A stretch of DNA of 48,946 nucleotides from Azolla pinnata (taxonomy: Eukaryota; Streptophyta; Polypodiopsida; Salviniales; Salviniaceae): the NCBI GenBank assembly GCA_037176905.1, contig JBBBWG010030433.1, positions 1 through 48,946 of the forward strand, written 5' to 3'. The position numbers and the translations under genes are program-made. The notes below the pieces were generated by a model, which did not search any database, was not told where the DNA came from, and saw only the letters and a program-made list of their open reading frames with translations. Shown piece by piece: positions 1 to 10,900 of this stretch; the stretch's first letter is position 1; each line of letters starts with the position of its first letter.

Positions 1-1500
1 TTTCGTACGATCGATCGGCTTTCTTCGGTCGGATGAGGACCATTGCTTCTACAGTAAGGACGCACCCGATGGGAGTCTCGTCTTCCTCATCCTTTACGTG
101 GACGATATGCTGCTCTCCGGTCGACATATCGGTGAGCTTGCCAAGCTCCGATGGCAAATGCTGCTGAAGTTCGCTATAAAGGACCTCGGTCCGGCGCATC
201 ATATTCTCGGGATCAAGATCACGCGGAATCGCCATTCGCGACAGTTGTATCTGTCTTGGTCCGCTTACATCCAACGAATTTTGGAGCGCTTCAGCATGCA
301 TTCGGCTCGATCTGCTACGACACCGCTACCCGCCAACCTTCAGCTGTCACGGAAGGACTACCCGACACCCGGTCCGGAGGGGGACCATATGAAGTCAGTG
401 CCATATGCACCGGCTGTTGGCTCGTTAATGTACGCTATGGTCGCGACGCGGCCAAACATAGCGCATGTGGTTGGAGTCGTCAGCAGATTCATGCACAATC
501 CCGGCCGCCCACACTGGAACATAGTGAAGCATATCTTCAGATATTTGGTTGGCACACAAGACTACGACATCAAATTCGGACCGGACGAACCCTTAGGCCT
601 AGTGGGCTAGACCGACTCGGATTACGCGGGTTGTTTCGACACCCGGAAATCGACGTCCGGATACTTCTTTAGATTCGGACACGGCGCCATTTCGTGGAGG
701 TCGAAACTACAGGATTGTACGGTTACAAGCACGACCGAAGTGGAGTACATAGTTGCGTCGGATGCAGCGAAGGAAGCGCTTTGGCTCGGACGACTAGCTC
801 GTACGTTTCGACAATGTAATTCGAAATGGATTCCGACCGTGTTAAGCGACAGCCGGGGAGCCGTCGCTTTAGCGAAGAATCCGGTACATCACAATGCTTC
901 GAAGCATATCGAGGTTCGGTACCACTTCGTTCGGGATTGCGCAACTAAGGAGATGCTTAGTCTAGAGAAGGTCTCTACGACTGACAACGTTGCGAACGCA
1001 ATGACCAAGAGTCTTTCGACAAACTGATTTCGGTCCTTACGCAATCGGATAGGCGTGGAGCTGATTTCGGACGAGCTACGGAGATAGTCGCAGCTTTTAT
1101 CACGACCGCGCCACTTTTACGATTAATCGTATTTATGCCCGATCGTGATTCCACGATTTTTCGTGACTTCCGATCTTTCGTGAGACCACGATTAATCGTG
1201 TCGGTGCCCGGTCGTATTTTTCGATCGCACTATTCCGTAGTATATCAGCCCCTTTGTAAATCTATAAAACCTGTATACTTTCTCTTTTCTTTTACGGATT
1301 TTTTGGAACACGCCCATTACGGGGGAGTGTCGAATACGGACATCTAATGGTCGTGTTCATATTGTCCATAAGTGGACGGGACATATTTGTAATATGATGG
1401 AATGACGTGAGCCCTAGCTTGGGGTTATAAATACCAGGCTTGTATGGTCGTCCAAAGTTGGTTGCTCCAACTTCAGTTAATAGTAGTTCCATTTCGTGCC
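1..1500 (+). mobile_element. Ty1/copia fossil: 3' end of pol plus 3' LTR
   Basis: This is the 3' end of a Ty1/copia LTR retrotransposon that enters from outside the window. Translation shows the end of reverse transcriptase (YVDDM at about 95-109, then KDLGPAHHILGIKI) and copia RNase H (TDSDYAG, then SKHIEVRYHFVRD), with the reading frame ending near 1027. A purine run (GGGGGAG, 1321-1327) looks like the polypurine tract. The putative 3' LTR begins at 1328 (TGTCGAATACGG) and has a TATA-like GGTTATAAATACC near 1421. The outer LTR edge is unclear because AT-rich foldback repeats begin at about 1499. The element is broken, with only a few breaks visible in this part, and it looks old. Family assignment rests on recognised motifs; the LTR limits are inferred. 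Confidence 0.85.
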
Positions 1501-1595
1501 TACATGAATATTTATGTGTATATTCATTTATATATAATATATGCATCAAACATATATTATATATAAATGAATATACACATAAATATACATGTAGG
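1499..1595. repeat. Near-perfect 45-bp inverted repeat (hairpin)
   Basis: The arms at 1499-1543 and 1551-1595 are reverse complements with one mismatch, separated by a 7-nt loop (CATCAAA). Its words (TATTTATGTGTATAT) match the 30-bp arrays elsewhere in the window, so it is probably a folded tip of that repeat family. It lies at the outer edge of the copia 3' LTR. Confidence 0.9.
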
Positions 1596-1649
1596 CATAT
1601 ATATTTAGATGATTATACATGTATATATGCATATATAATGAATACATGA

Positions 1650-1960
1650 TAATATAGGGTAATGTGCAGCTACTATGCAACACCATGCAACAAATATGCA
1701 ACTACTATACAACAAATGTGTAGCAAGTGTACAGTAAAGGTCGCGTCTACATTACAGTAACAGGTGTGTCTATATTGCAGCAAAATGCGCAATGAAGGTC
1801 GTGTCTATGTTGCAAAACATTTTCCTACAAATTTGACATTCTCGTTATTGCATATTTGTTGCAACTTAACATCACAAGCAAGATTTGAACCTGTGAACTA
1901 ATTTGACACAATGAAGGGATATAACCAATTGATTTAACATATAATTATATAATAAATATA
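1650..1960. repeat. Word-rich segment with antisense tRNA-like module
   Basis: The segment is built from short recurring words (GCAACAAA, CAGTAAA, GTCGCGTCTACA). It ends in an antisense tRNA-like stretch at about 1881-1945. Read on the - strand this gives a D-arm-like CAATTGGTTATA and a B-box-like GGTTCAAATCTTGC. The same order (words, antisense tRNA-like, boundary, array) recurs at 43.3-44.4 and 44.7-45.2 kb on this strand and at 39.3-40.0 kb inverted. The Pol III resemblance is by motif only. Confidence 0.6.
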
Positions 1961-1974
1961 TTTTTACTATAATT

Positions 1975-2400
1975 GATATCCATGTATCTATCCATATATA
2001 GATCAATATGTGTGTATACATCTACATCTATATATACATGTACATGTACATGTAAATATACATAAATATATAAATATTTATGTGTATATGTACGTATGTA
2101 TACATAGACAGGTGAATATAATAGTAGCTATCCATGTACAGGTAAATATACATGTATGTATACATATACAGGTGAATATACATGTGTGTATGCATATATT
2201 GGTGAATATGCTTATATGTATGCATATACAGATGAGTATGCATCTATTTATATATATATATATATAGGTGAATATGCATCTATCTATCCATATACAGGTA
2301 AATATGCATGTATATATTGATGAATATGCAGGTATACTTGCTTGTAAAGATAAATATCCATGCATGTATGCATATACAGATGAATGAATATGTATAAGAG
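1975..2400. repeat. 30-bp tandem array, forward orientation
   Basis: After a boundary motif (CATGTATCTATCCATATA) comes an AT-rich array whose core GGTGAATATRCATG recurs every 30 bp: cores start near 2111, 2141, 2171, 2201 and 2231, again at 2267 and 2297, and at about 2319, 2349 and 2379, with two irregular spacings. Because 30 is a multiple of 3, the array is open in several frames and translates into decapeptide repeats. These are not credible as proteins. Confidence 0.85.
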
Positions 2401-2439
2401 GAGACAGACAAGTAAGAAGTAAAAATATTCCACATGAAT

Positions 2440-3017
2440 AGTCTCAGATAGACATCTTATATAATTAGGCAGTGAGGGCTTCAGTTTCCTTATTTATTTT
2501 CAAAGTTCTCAGACTCTTTAGGTTCTAAAATGAAAAAGATTTTAAAGATATATATGCTCTCAAATTGAGAACAAAAACAAATATATAAAAATAAATAAAA
2601 TAAAAATATCATATTAAAAATATTATTTACATTTTTAAAATTTTATTTTGTTATTTTTTATTTTTATAAGATTTTATTAAATAAATAAAAGGAAAATATG
2701 ATATGTAAAATCATTTATAAATTTTTTTTTGATATTAGACGCCTTGAGGTGTGTATTTGTAGAAGATGTGCCATAAACACACGTTTAACTTACAGTAAAT
2801 GGGCATCTAATTAGTAGAAAAATATGTCGTATACATGCAATAAACAAGCAACAGACATGCAGTAAAGTAGCAGCAGTAAACTTGCAATAAACATGCAACA
2901 AAGTAGCAGTAATCATGCAACAAACTTGTAGTAAACATGCAACAAACTTGTAGTAAATTACGCATCTATAGTCGTGTTAAATATACAATAAACAATGTTT
3001 CTATAGTTGTGGTAAAA
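2440..3017. other. AT-rich spacer, then word-rich repeat
   Basis: No gene is seen. 2440-2740 is AT-rich. From about 2760 the DNA is built of GCAACAAAC, CAGTAAAC and TTGTAGTAAA words like those of the other word-rich segments in the window. Confidence 0.5.
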
Positions 3018-3483
3018 TTTGCAGTAAACGAGCGGTAAGGCTTGCATCTACAATTGGGGTAAAAAACACAGAAAACTAGTTATATCCTTTGCCATGACTA
3101 TAGACACGACTTTAGTAGAAAAAAAATAGAGCAAATCTTGTGGTAAATAGCGCGTCAAACATACTAATACCTTGCAGTAAACGAGCGGTAAGGCTTGCAT
3201 CTACAATTGGGGTAAAAAACACAGAAAACTAGTTATATCCTTTGCCATGACTATAGACACGACTTTAGTAGAAAAAAAATAGAGCAAATCTTGTGGTAAA
3301 TAGCGCGTCAAACATACTAATACCTTGCAGTAAACGAGCGGTAAGGCTTGCATCTACAATTGGGGTAAAAAACACAAAAAACTAGTTATATCCTTTGCCA
3401 TGACTATATACACGACTTTAGTAGAAAAAAAAATAGAGCAAATCTTGTGGTAAATAGCGCGTCAAAAATACTAATACCTTGTA
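3018..3483. repeat. Three tandem copies of a 153-bp unit
   Basis: The unit beginning GCAGTAAACGAGCGG starts at 3021, 3174 and 3327, an exact 153-bp period with only a few differences between copies. Units end in AATACCTTG. The last one ends AATACCTTGTA, which is the reverse complement of TACAAGGTATT, the CACTA-like terminal motif seen at 15996 and 43713. Internal words (TGGTAAATAGCGCGTCAAA, CTATAGACACGACTTTA) resemble subterminal repeats of CACTA transposons. This may be an amplified transposon end; the family call is inference. Confidence 0.8.
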
Positions 3484-3486
3484 TCA

Positions 3487-3570
3487 TCTCACAAGTATTT
3501 GTGGTTGGAGAGGCTCGAACCTTTGAAGACAAATCTTTTAGTGCGTTAGATGGCTTGTCACGCTAGTGTT
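3487..3570 (-). repeat. tRNA-like (SINE-type) fragment
   Basis: On the - strand this reads AAGCCATCTAACGCACTA and then AAAGGTTCGAGCCTC. This has the spacing and box-B sequence of a tRNA-derived module, with a weak box A. It directly abuts the last 153-bp unit. A degenerate SINE or a host-repeat fragment are both possible. Confidence 0.35.
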
Positions 3571-4800
3571 AAAATATTAGGTATCGTCCATAGAACTAGA
3601 TAGGAGCACATAAACCACAAACACTTCAACAATAAAACTTGAATAATATCATCATACTTAGCATTTTCTTTTTTTGGCAAGATTATCTTGAGCATGATTC
3701 CAAGGTTGGGGACGTCTTTATATTTGTTTCGACTTGCTATAATTACACTCTTGTGTTGAGTGACCTCCTCGCTTACATCCCCTAATTTGTTGTCTGGAGG
3801 TTTCTTCATCCACTATTTCGAGCCATAACCGTGCTTCTTGAAACAATTTACTTTGTATGCCACCATTACTTTACTCAAACTAATTAGCTCGAACTATCAT
3901 TGCAGGCACACAGTTGCCTCTTGTCTTATGTTGGCGAGAAGATCAGTTATTGTTGCATAGTTTGTCCACTTTTGAGTGATTCGAAACATTGCCCATGAAG
4001 GTGGAAGGGCACTGAGCAAGAGAATCTTTTTGGAGTTTAGGTGTTATCTCTAAGCCAGATGTAGGTGCGTCATCGATCTTCTTTTGCCACATCACAAGAA
4101 ACTCAACAATCAGTTGTTTATCCGCCATCTTGTAGTTCATGAGCACTTGCAAGGTGTGTGCTTGTTGCATGTCATTTGTTGGCTCATACATATTTTGACG
4201 ATGCTCTCATATTTCACGTGTTGATTCTATCTTCCACAAAGTTTGGTGATACTATCATTCAGTGCATTAAGATTTCTATCTTTGCAGAAAGATCTTTTTC
4301 TTGCCATTCATCAAGGGCCAACACATTAGTTGGTCCCATAACTGTTGTATTGGAACAATAGTTCCAATCTCATTCTCTAATCTTGTTTTTGTTGTCGGTC
4401 GACTTCTCTATCGTGAATTTTCAGGTGCTCAATGTCATTAGTTGCATCATTTTTGCAGAGGGCTATCCGCATCAATGCTCAACAAACAACAACTCGATTG
4501 TTGGTTTTTTCAAGAAAGCTATAGATAAAGTTGTCATTGTTTATGGCTCTGATACCATATAGGAGAACTAGAGTTAGGAGAGGTTTAAAGTTTACATGCA
4601 ATTGTATGATAGTATGACAAAGAAGAAAGAGGAGAGAGAGAAGATGAGAAAGGAGGGAGAATATGGGTTGTACAAAAGTTTGGATGTCTCTATTGATCTT
4701 ATATGATACCAAAGGTGGCAGTGATGATAATACATAAGGGCCACCAATCATTCCACGAATGGTTATGTATTCATTATTATCCTTTTTTGCTATGTATATA
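3558..4800 (-). mobile_element. Ty1/copia fossil: gag remnant, PBS and part of 5' LTR
   Basis: On the - strand, TGGTATCAGAGCC (4557-4545) matches the initiator tRNA-Met primer-binding site typical of plant copia elements. The DNA upstream of it (above about 4558) is then the 5' LTR, with a TATAAG box near 4700; its outer edge is not resolved. Downstream, about 4450-3560, translation shows a degenerate UBN2-type gag with the phrases SALPPSW and TDLLANIRQEA in different frames. No pol follows. The element is broken, with several breaks, and old. It is a different copy from the one at 1-1500, in the opposite orientation. Confidence 0.6.
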
Positions 4801-7400
4801 AATAAATATATTTACTAGAATATATTCACTTAATTTATTTATTACTTTAGGACTTGGGTCTTTTTGGTTTCTCAATTCCTTGGCTTTTGACTTTCTTACC
4901 TCGCAATTGTTTATAGCTCTCTCACCCTTGGCAAAACTAAAAGAAAAATGATAGAAGAAAGGTAAAAAGATAGAGTGTTTTTGTTCGGCTCAAATATAAG
5001 CCAAGAAGTACCTAGATTAATGTGTTTGTTAGTGTCCCGTACTATAATTAGGGACCTAGATGGTTACTAATGTCTCTTATCACTAGGGACTCAATCTTAC
5101 ATACCCACTACTCATACTATGACTTCAAATGAGACTCTTAAAATATAAATTAGAACCTTATTAAAGAGTCAATCTCCTTTAGGGTAGTTAACTTTAAAAT
5201 TTATAAAATTAAACCCTACATCTTAAGTTTTTTAACACTTTGACTATTTGTTTTATATCAAATGGTAAAATAAAAAGATGCTCATAAGTATCTCCTACAT
5301 CTACTGATGGGGTATGTTATTTATTAGTTTAGGGCCGATAACGTGAGTCACCTCACCCCCACCTAGATGTATTAAAAATAGAGAGAGAAAGAGAGAGAGA
5401 GAGAGTGTGTGTGTGTATGTGTGTGTCTGAGAAATTAAAGAAATATAAAAGATATTCATCCATACCCTAGAGAAGGGTTTATATAGTTTGTTGAGGGGAA
5501 TTATTTCTATTTCATATATGCACGCCCAAGCGTGAGTACCATTATGATCAAGTAACAAGATCTTTAAATTAAAGTAGTTTAATAATATTGTATCTCTTCC
5601 TCATACATAAGATTAATTAATGATATAGATATAAATTATGATAATAATATTTATGCATAATAAAAAAATGATGATCATATATGAAGGCATCTATATAATT
5701 ATGACTCATAATTTGTGATAAGAGTTAAAATTGCAAGTCACTTATATAACAATCTTAACACCCATATAATACTATGTATATATATACACACACACAAACA
5801 CTATTATAACATTATATTTATTATATGATAAGTTGGAGTTAAGGCTTTTGTTATGAATCAGGTTATGGGTTCAAAATTTTACTATTGATGTTTATATTAA
5901 TGCTTGTTATAGATTATACTTCAATCACTAACAATTGTGATGAATGTTTAATTCCTCAAAGTTGGCAAAGTGCGTACCAAGGGCTTAGTGCTCTCATATG
6001 CATTCAACTTATATATTTTCCTAAAACAAAAACTTATATATTGTTGAAAAGTCTAACTGAGATATTTTAATCACGATCAAAAGATTATAAATCTGTCCAA
6101 CTAGATGTATATTTTTGTTGCCCATACTAATGACAAACATCTAATATTGATAAACTACAATACAAAGTTGATATTGCTGCAAAGGGCTTTAAGCAATAAC
6201 ATTGGCAAAGTCTTTTCTCTAATCATGAAGTTAACAACTCTCCTAGCTTCGTGTTTATATTGTTGCGATTGAGCATTTGGAGCTCTTAATCCAAATGTCA
6301 AATGTAAAGGTAGCGATCCTTTATGATGATTTGATTGAGGACATGTATGTCATGATACAAACGAAAGACTTTGTCCTAGTTAAGGAAGAGCAAATGGTGT
6401 GCTACTCAAAGGAATTGTTTTATAGCTTAAACCAATCAACTTGACTGCATTTATATAACAAAACTTTGATAACCTCATTCGATTATACTAGAAGTTAGCT
6501 TGTGTGATGGGATTCACGAGTTAATTCATGTACAGTCCTAGTTGACAACATTGGACAATGCTCAAGCACGTAAGTTACATTACTGACACTTAAAAACTTT
6601 GACAAAAGTCTTTCATAACTATACTAACTCCAAATACACAAATTATGTTGACAAACGTTGGTTAACTTCTTGGTATCTCTTTTGTTATTACGAGCAATAA
6701 ATCTTTTGGAGTTTAAAAGTCCAGAGAATGCATATCTACTTCTTCAATCGATTGGAGTACATTGTAACATGTAAAGTCTAGATAGAAGTTTTGTAGCTTA
6801 GTCGAATTATAGTCAATTTTTTGATTGATTAAACTAACCATTACCCTGAACTCTACAAAGAAGTCACGTCAATAGTAATTAAGCAGTTATCTTTCTTACA
6901 CTCATTCTAAGTACATCCGAGTACAACAATATCGCTCATGATTGTATCATTACTAGTCAAATCAAGTTTACCAATGTGCCAAAATCGGTGTTCGCCTTAC
7001 CGATGCACGCTTGAAGATCTCGTCGACTACATGCCTTTGACTTATATCCTACATACAAATAGTGTACCTTTGCTCCTCAACAAAGGAGAGACTCGGTGCA
7101 TTGTATTCTCTTGACTGTTCAATGTTACACGTTTGCTTTTATTTAATAAAAATCTTATCTTAGGGTTGTGGACATTTTGAAACCGTTTCCAAGTGGGCGT
7201 AGGGACCCAGAAGAGGAGAGTTAGGCCTCGAAGTTCCATACTTCAATCAATCAAGGGGGAGAGAGCGAGAGATCAGAACAACGAGGGGTGCTAGACTTGT
7301 CCAGATCAAAGCAACTATTTTTAGAGGGATCCAGACCGACTTCTCTTGGGCATATTGGGAGGCGAAACACGGCCCATGAGGCCAACGACAATTAGCATTT
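4800..7400. other. AT-rich region, no gene recognised
   Basis: No convincing coding sequence is seen on either strand; the longest open frames are about 60-85 codons with unbiased composition. It contains a GA/GT microsatellite (about 5381-5428), a short AC run near 5790, and a weak box-B-like GGGTTCAAAATT near 5868. Composition becomes less AT-rich after about 6950, approaching the VIN3-like gene. Confidence 0.5.
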
Positions 7401-7420
7401 GATAGAGTAAATTGGATCGA

Positions 7421-7600
7421 ATGCAGCTCGGGCAGGAATCAAGGCCTATACACAGCTCGAACACGAAGGCAGGCCTCTACACATACAGCCCGATCATGAA
7501 TCGGGGGCCTACATGCAGCTCGATCATGAATTAAAACCCGGCATGCAGCTCGATCATGAATTAAAACCCAGCATGCAACTCGATCATGAATTGAAAAGCC
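7421..7600. repeat. Minisatellite with ~30-bp unit, six copies
   Basis: The core ATGCAGCTCGATCATGAA recurs, with its CAG at 7424, 7453, 7486, 7516, 7546 and 7576, so spacing is 29-33 bp and exactly 30 bp in the last three. The first copies are diverged. The open - strand frame (IHDRAAC repeats) is a by-product of the period and not a gene. It lies about 350 bp upstream of the VIN3-like start codon. Confidence 0.8.
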
Positions 7601-7943
7601 CCGCATAATACAGACGAAGGCAGAGATGGGTAGGTGTGAAAATACAGGAAGGGCAGATGGTTGCAAAACTGAGACCAGCTGAATCTGGAGAGATCTGAAA
7701 TCCTCAGCAGATGTTTCCAGATTTATTTATACAGACATATATTTGGGCAGAAGAAGAAGAGAAAAGAAAGAGAGGAAGTCAATCCGGAAGAGGTCACATG
7801 TTCGAGCCCCACCAAACACTTTCAATTCTACGCCTTCGCAAAATCGCGAAGAGCAGAGAACATCGTGTCGAACGCACTGCTCTCTGCACAGACGAGACCG
7901 ACCGAGCGACGGCACGCGCAGGCCCAGCGCTCGCAGACAGGAT

Positions 7944-10900
7944 ATGTTGCCGTCTGATGCTGCCTCCGCCGCCATCGCCTCCTCCTTCGACGCTGCGGAT
8001 TCGGGCGATGTCGAAATCCATACTTGCCACGATCTGCTCCGCCTCCTCTGCTTCCCCGATCCGCCCAACCGACCGATCTCTCGACCATTCAAGCCTGCTC
8101 CCGCCGACCCTTTCCTGCGCCTCCTCGAGAGCTCGGATGCCTCCCCCGACCCGCCCCCAAACCCTAATCCAAGATCTGCTTTCGTCTCCGCCAAACGTCG
8201 AAGGAAAGGGTCGAAGCCTTCTCGCTTCCCGCCCCCGCCTTCTTGGGAGAATCTATCCGGTCAATTGTGTACGAGGGAGAAACAAGAAGAAGGAGAAGAA
8301 GAAGAAGACGCAGGAGATGAAGATGAAGGACAAGGACAAGGACAAGGACATGGACACGGGCAAGGGAAGAATGGGATTGTTCCTCGAATACGTGGAAACA
8401 ATGCTCTTTGCGGTGTTGAAACGAAGAATCATCTCCAATCCCAAACGAGGAATGGAACAAATGCATCGTATGATGATAGATGGATGAGTGGACAGCTTGA
8501 AGATAGAAAGCATGGTTTTCGTTGTGCTAATGGAATGGGATATCAGATACTACCAGATTCTGGCCAGGGCAATGTTCTTTCTTGCGGCAATGTTGCACAG
8601 TATGGAATCATACAGCAGCCGAATGGATCTAATGGCCGGTATGGCAATGGGATGAAGAATGGGATGGCACCACAATTGAATGGGAGAGCCCAGTTGAATG
8701 GCTATGGTGCGAAGGACAGATCACAATCGGAAATGCGTGAGAATAACATGCTGAAGAAGCCCACTAAAGCATGTAAGAATCTAGCCTGTAAAGCGGAGAT
8801 CCCATCAGAAGATGCATTCTGTCGGCGTTGCTCCTGCTCTATCTGCGAGAAATTCGATGACAATAAGGATCCTAGTCTCTGGATAATTTGCAATACTGAG
8901 ATCGGAGGCTGTGGCCTCTCCTCACACATCGAGTGTGCTCTGGAACACCATGTCGCTGGAGTAGTGGGCCTGCATAAGAAGATCCCAACCCTAGATGGAA
9001 GCTATTTCTGCCAATTCTGCGGAACAGTGACACCTTTGATTAGGTACATATTTTTGACCTTGCGAGAGAGATAGATACATAGACTCATCTTTGGAGTTCA
9101 AAATTGATACGTTAAAACAAAAGTTTTAACTTTTTTCATATATGTGCATGTGTTATCAAATAGTGATTCTTGATGTGGAAGAGTTTTCGCTGATGAATTT
9201 CACAATTGAGAGTTCATAGTTTGACTGTGTGAGAGAGAGAGATAAAATATTGTCCCTCCTTCCTGATTGGATTTTGTTGATGAAACCAAATAATGCAAAG
9301 AAAACGCCATGGGAGGCCGAAAAATGGAACTTTTCCAAGAACTTTGGTCCTGAGACTAAAAATAAACCCTTCCAGAAAAAGATCACGAGACCAAAATAAA
9401 CATAGAAAACAGTTACCATGGTAACACAAAATCAATGTTGGGTTTAAAGAGATTGACAACTAACACCAAACCTGGATAAATCGTAGGCCTTGATGATATC
9501 TGGGGATGATAGCGGAAAATCTAGGCGATCAGAGACCTTCATTGATTCCCTAGCCCCTTTTTGAAAACACACAGTCATCCATCACGTGGGCTCCATGCAT
9601 CTTCTTGAATCTCTCTCATTTATGTTTATGCTAGTTGGGTGAGCATCATCCAAATTGATTGGTGGGTCCTTTCTTAGCAGGTGGGATTGGTGTAGGATTT
9701 CCAATGGGTTTTCTTTCGGGTGCTTGAGAGGGTTGACAATGTGGGAGAGGCTTTCTAATGTTTATGAAAGCTGCAAAAGAGAAGGAAAACAAGAGACCTT
9801 TGAAAGTGAAGTGAAACCTTCCAGTGTGAGGAATAAGGTAGAATATCTGCGCACTTTTGGGAAGGTAATGAGAAGAAACAGTACAAGAATGATACTATGG
9901 ACACTAAGATGCTTATATAATCTCGTAATATGAGGATGGTGATGAGATAATAGTGGCTCCCAAATAGAGATATTGCATGAATGCCCAAGATGTACAATGA
10001 TATCTACAACTCAGCATGTACAGTTGGAAGGTGTGGAGTGAGGTATGAGGGCAGGCATGAATGCTGCGGGATCTATTGCTGCGTAGGCTTTCCTCTCATG
10101 GGAAACATGACAATATGTGAAATCTGATTATTCCTACCAGCACTGTGGGATCCCTGTTGCTTTGGTCTACTTTTCTGCTTGAGGCACTGATCATCAATGC
10201 CTACTTCTGAGGTCAACTGTCTACTCTCGGGCACAGGTATGGTATGTATCACTGCCTCTACAATGCTGAACTGGAGAAGAAGTGATTAATCTGAAGTTGA
10301 TAGTTAGACTTGTTATTGAAAGAAACTTAGTATTCATGAAATGGTCTCAGTAGGATCACTTTTTGCCTGTATTAGCCGAATGGACAACTAACTATATTTG
10401 CAAAAATCTATCGATTCCTCAATAATCATATGTCCTGTTTGTCTATGTCAAAACTAGTCAATTCGTTGCTCTAGCATAGGGAAGATTACCCGTTTGTCTA
10501 ATAAGGCTGTTAGTAGCTGCAATTGATTGCAGCAAAGCCTGTGGTGATAGGTGCAGAGGCATGAAAAGACACTACCTTGGTCATTCCACAACCCCAATCT
10601 AGGTGCAGAATTCATCATCAAGAGCCATGGATTGTCGATTTCGTACTCAAGTTGATGCCATGGACGTGGAGAATGATACACACACACCCCTATAAATATA
10701 TGTTCAGTATTCTGCATTGGGTTGATTCTTTATGCTTCTAAAAGCTGGAACAGATCTTGGCAGAATTTGTGTAAATCAGCTCATGTCACGTCAAGCAAAT
10801 TTTTGACTTTTCTGAGTCTGTTGACTTTTTGGTAAAAACAGACCCAAACATCTTCAGTCGCAGAAGTTGGTGGCCCTCGAGAATGACTGAAAAAAAACAT

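Noticed and set aside
3018-3483. CRISPR-like regular spacing
   Set aside because: Repeat and spacer are both repeated as one 153-bp unit, and this is plant nuclear DNA; simple tandem repeat.
5885-6070. 61-aa + strand frame
   Set aside because: Short, AT-rich and without similarity or context.
7795-7825. Box-B-like ATGTTCGAGCCCC before the VIN3-like gene
   Set aside because: No box A at suitable spacing; single motif in the probable 5' UTR.
9411-9424. Perfect palindrome GTTACCATGGTAAC
   Set aside because: A single 14-bp palindrome in an intron without other context is expected by chance over this length.
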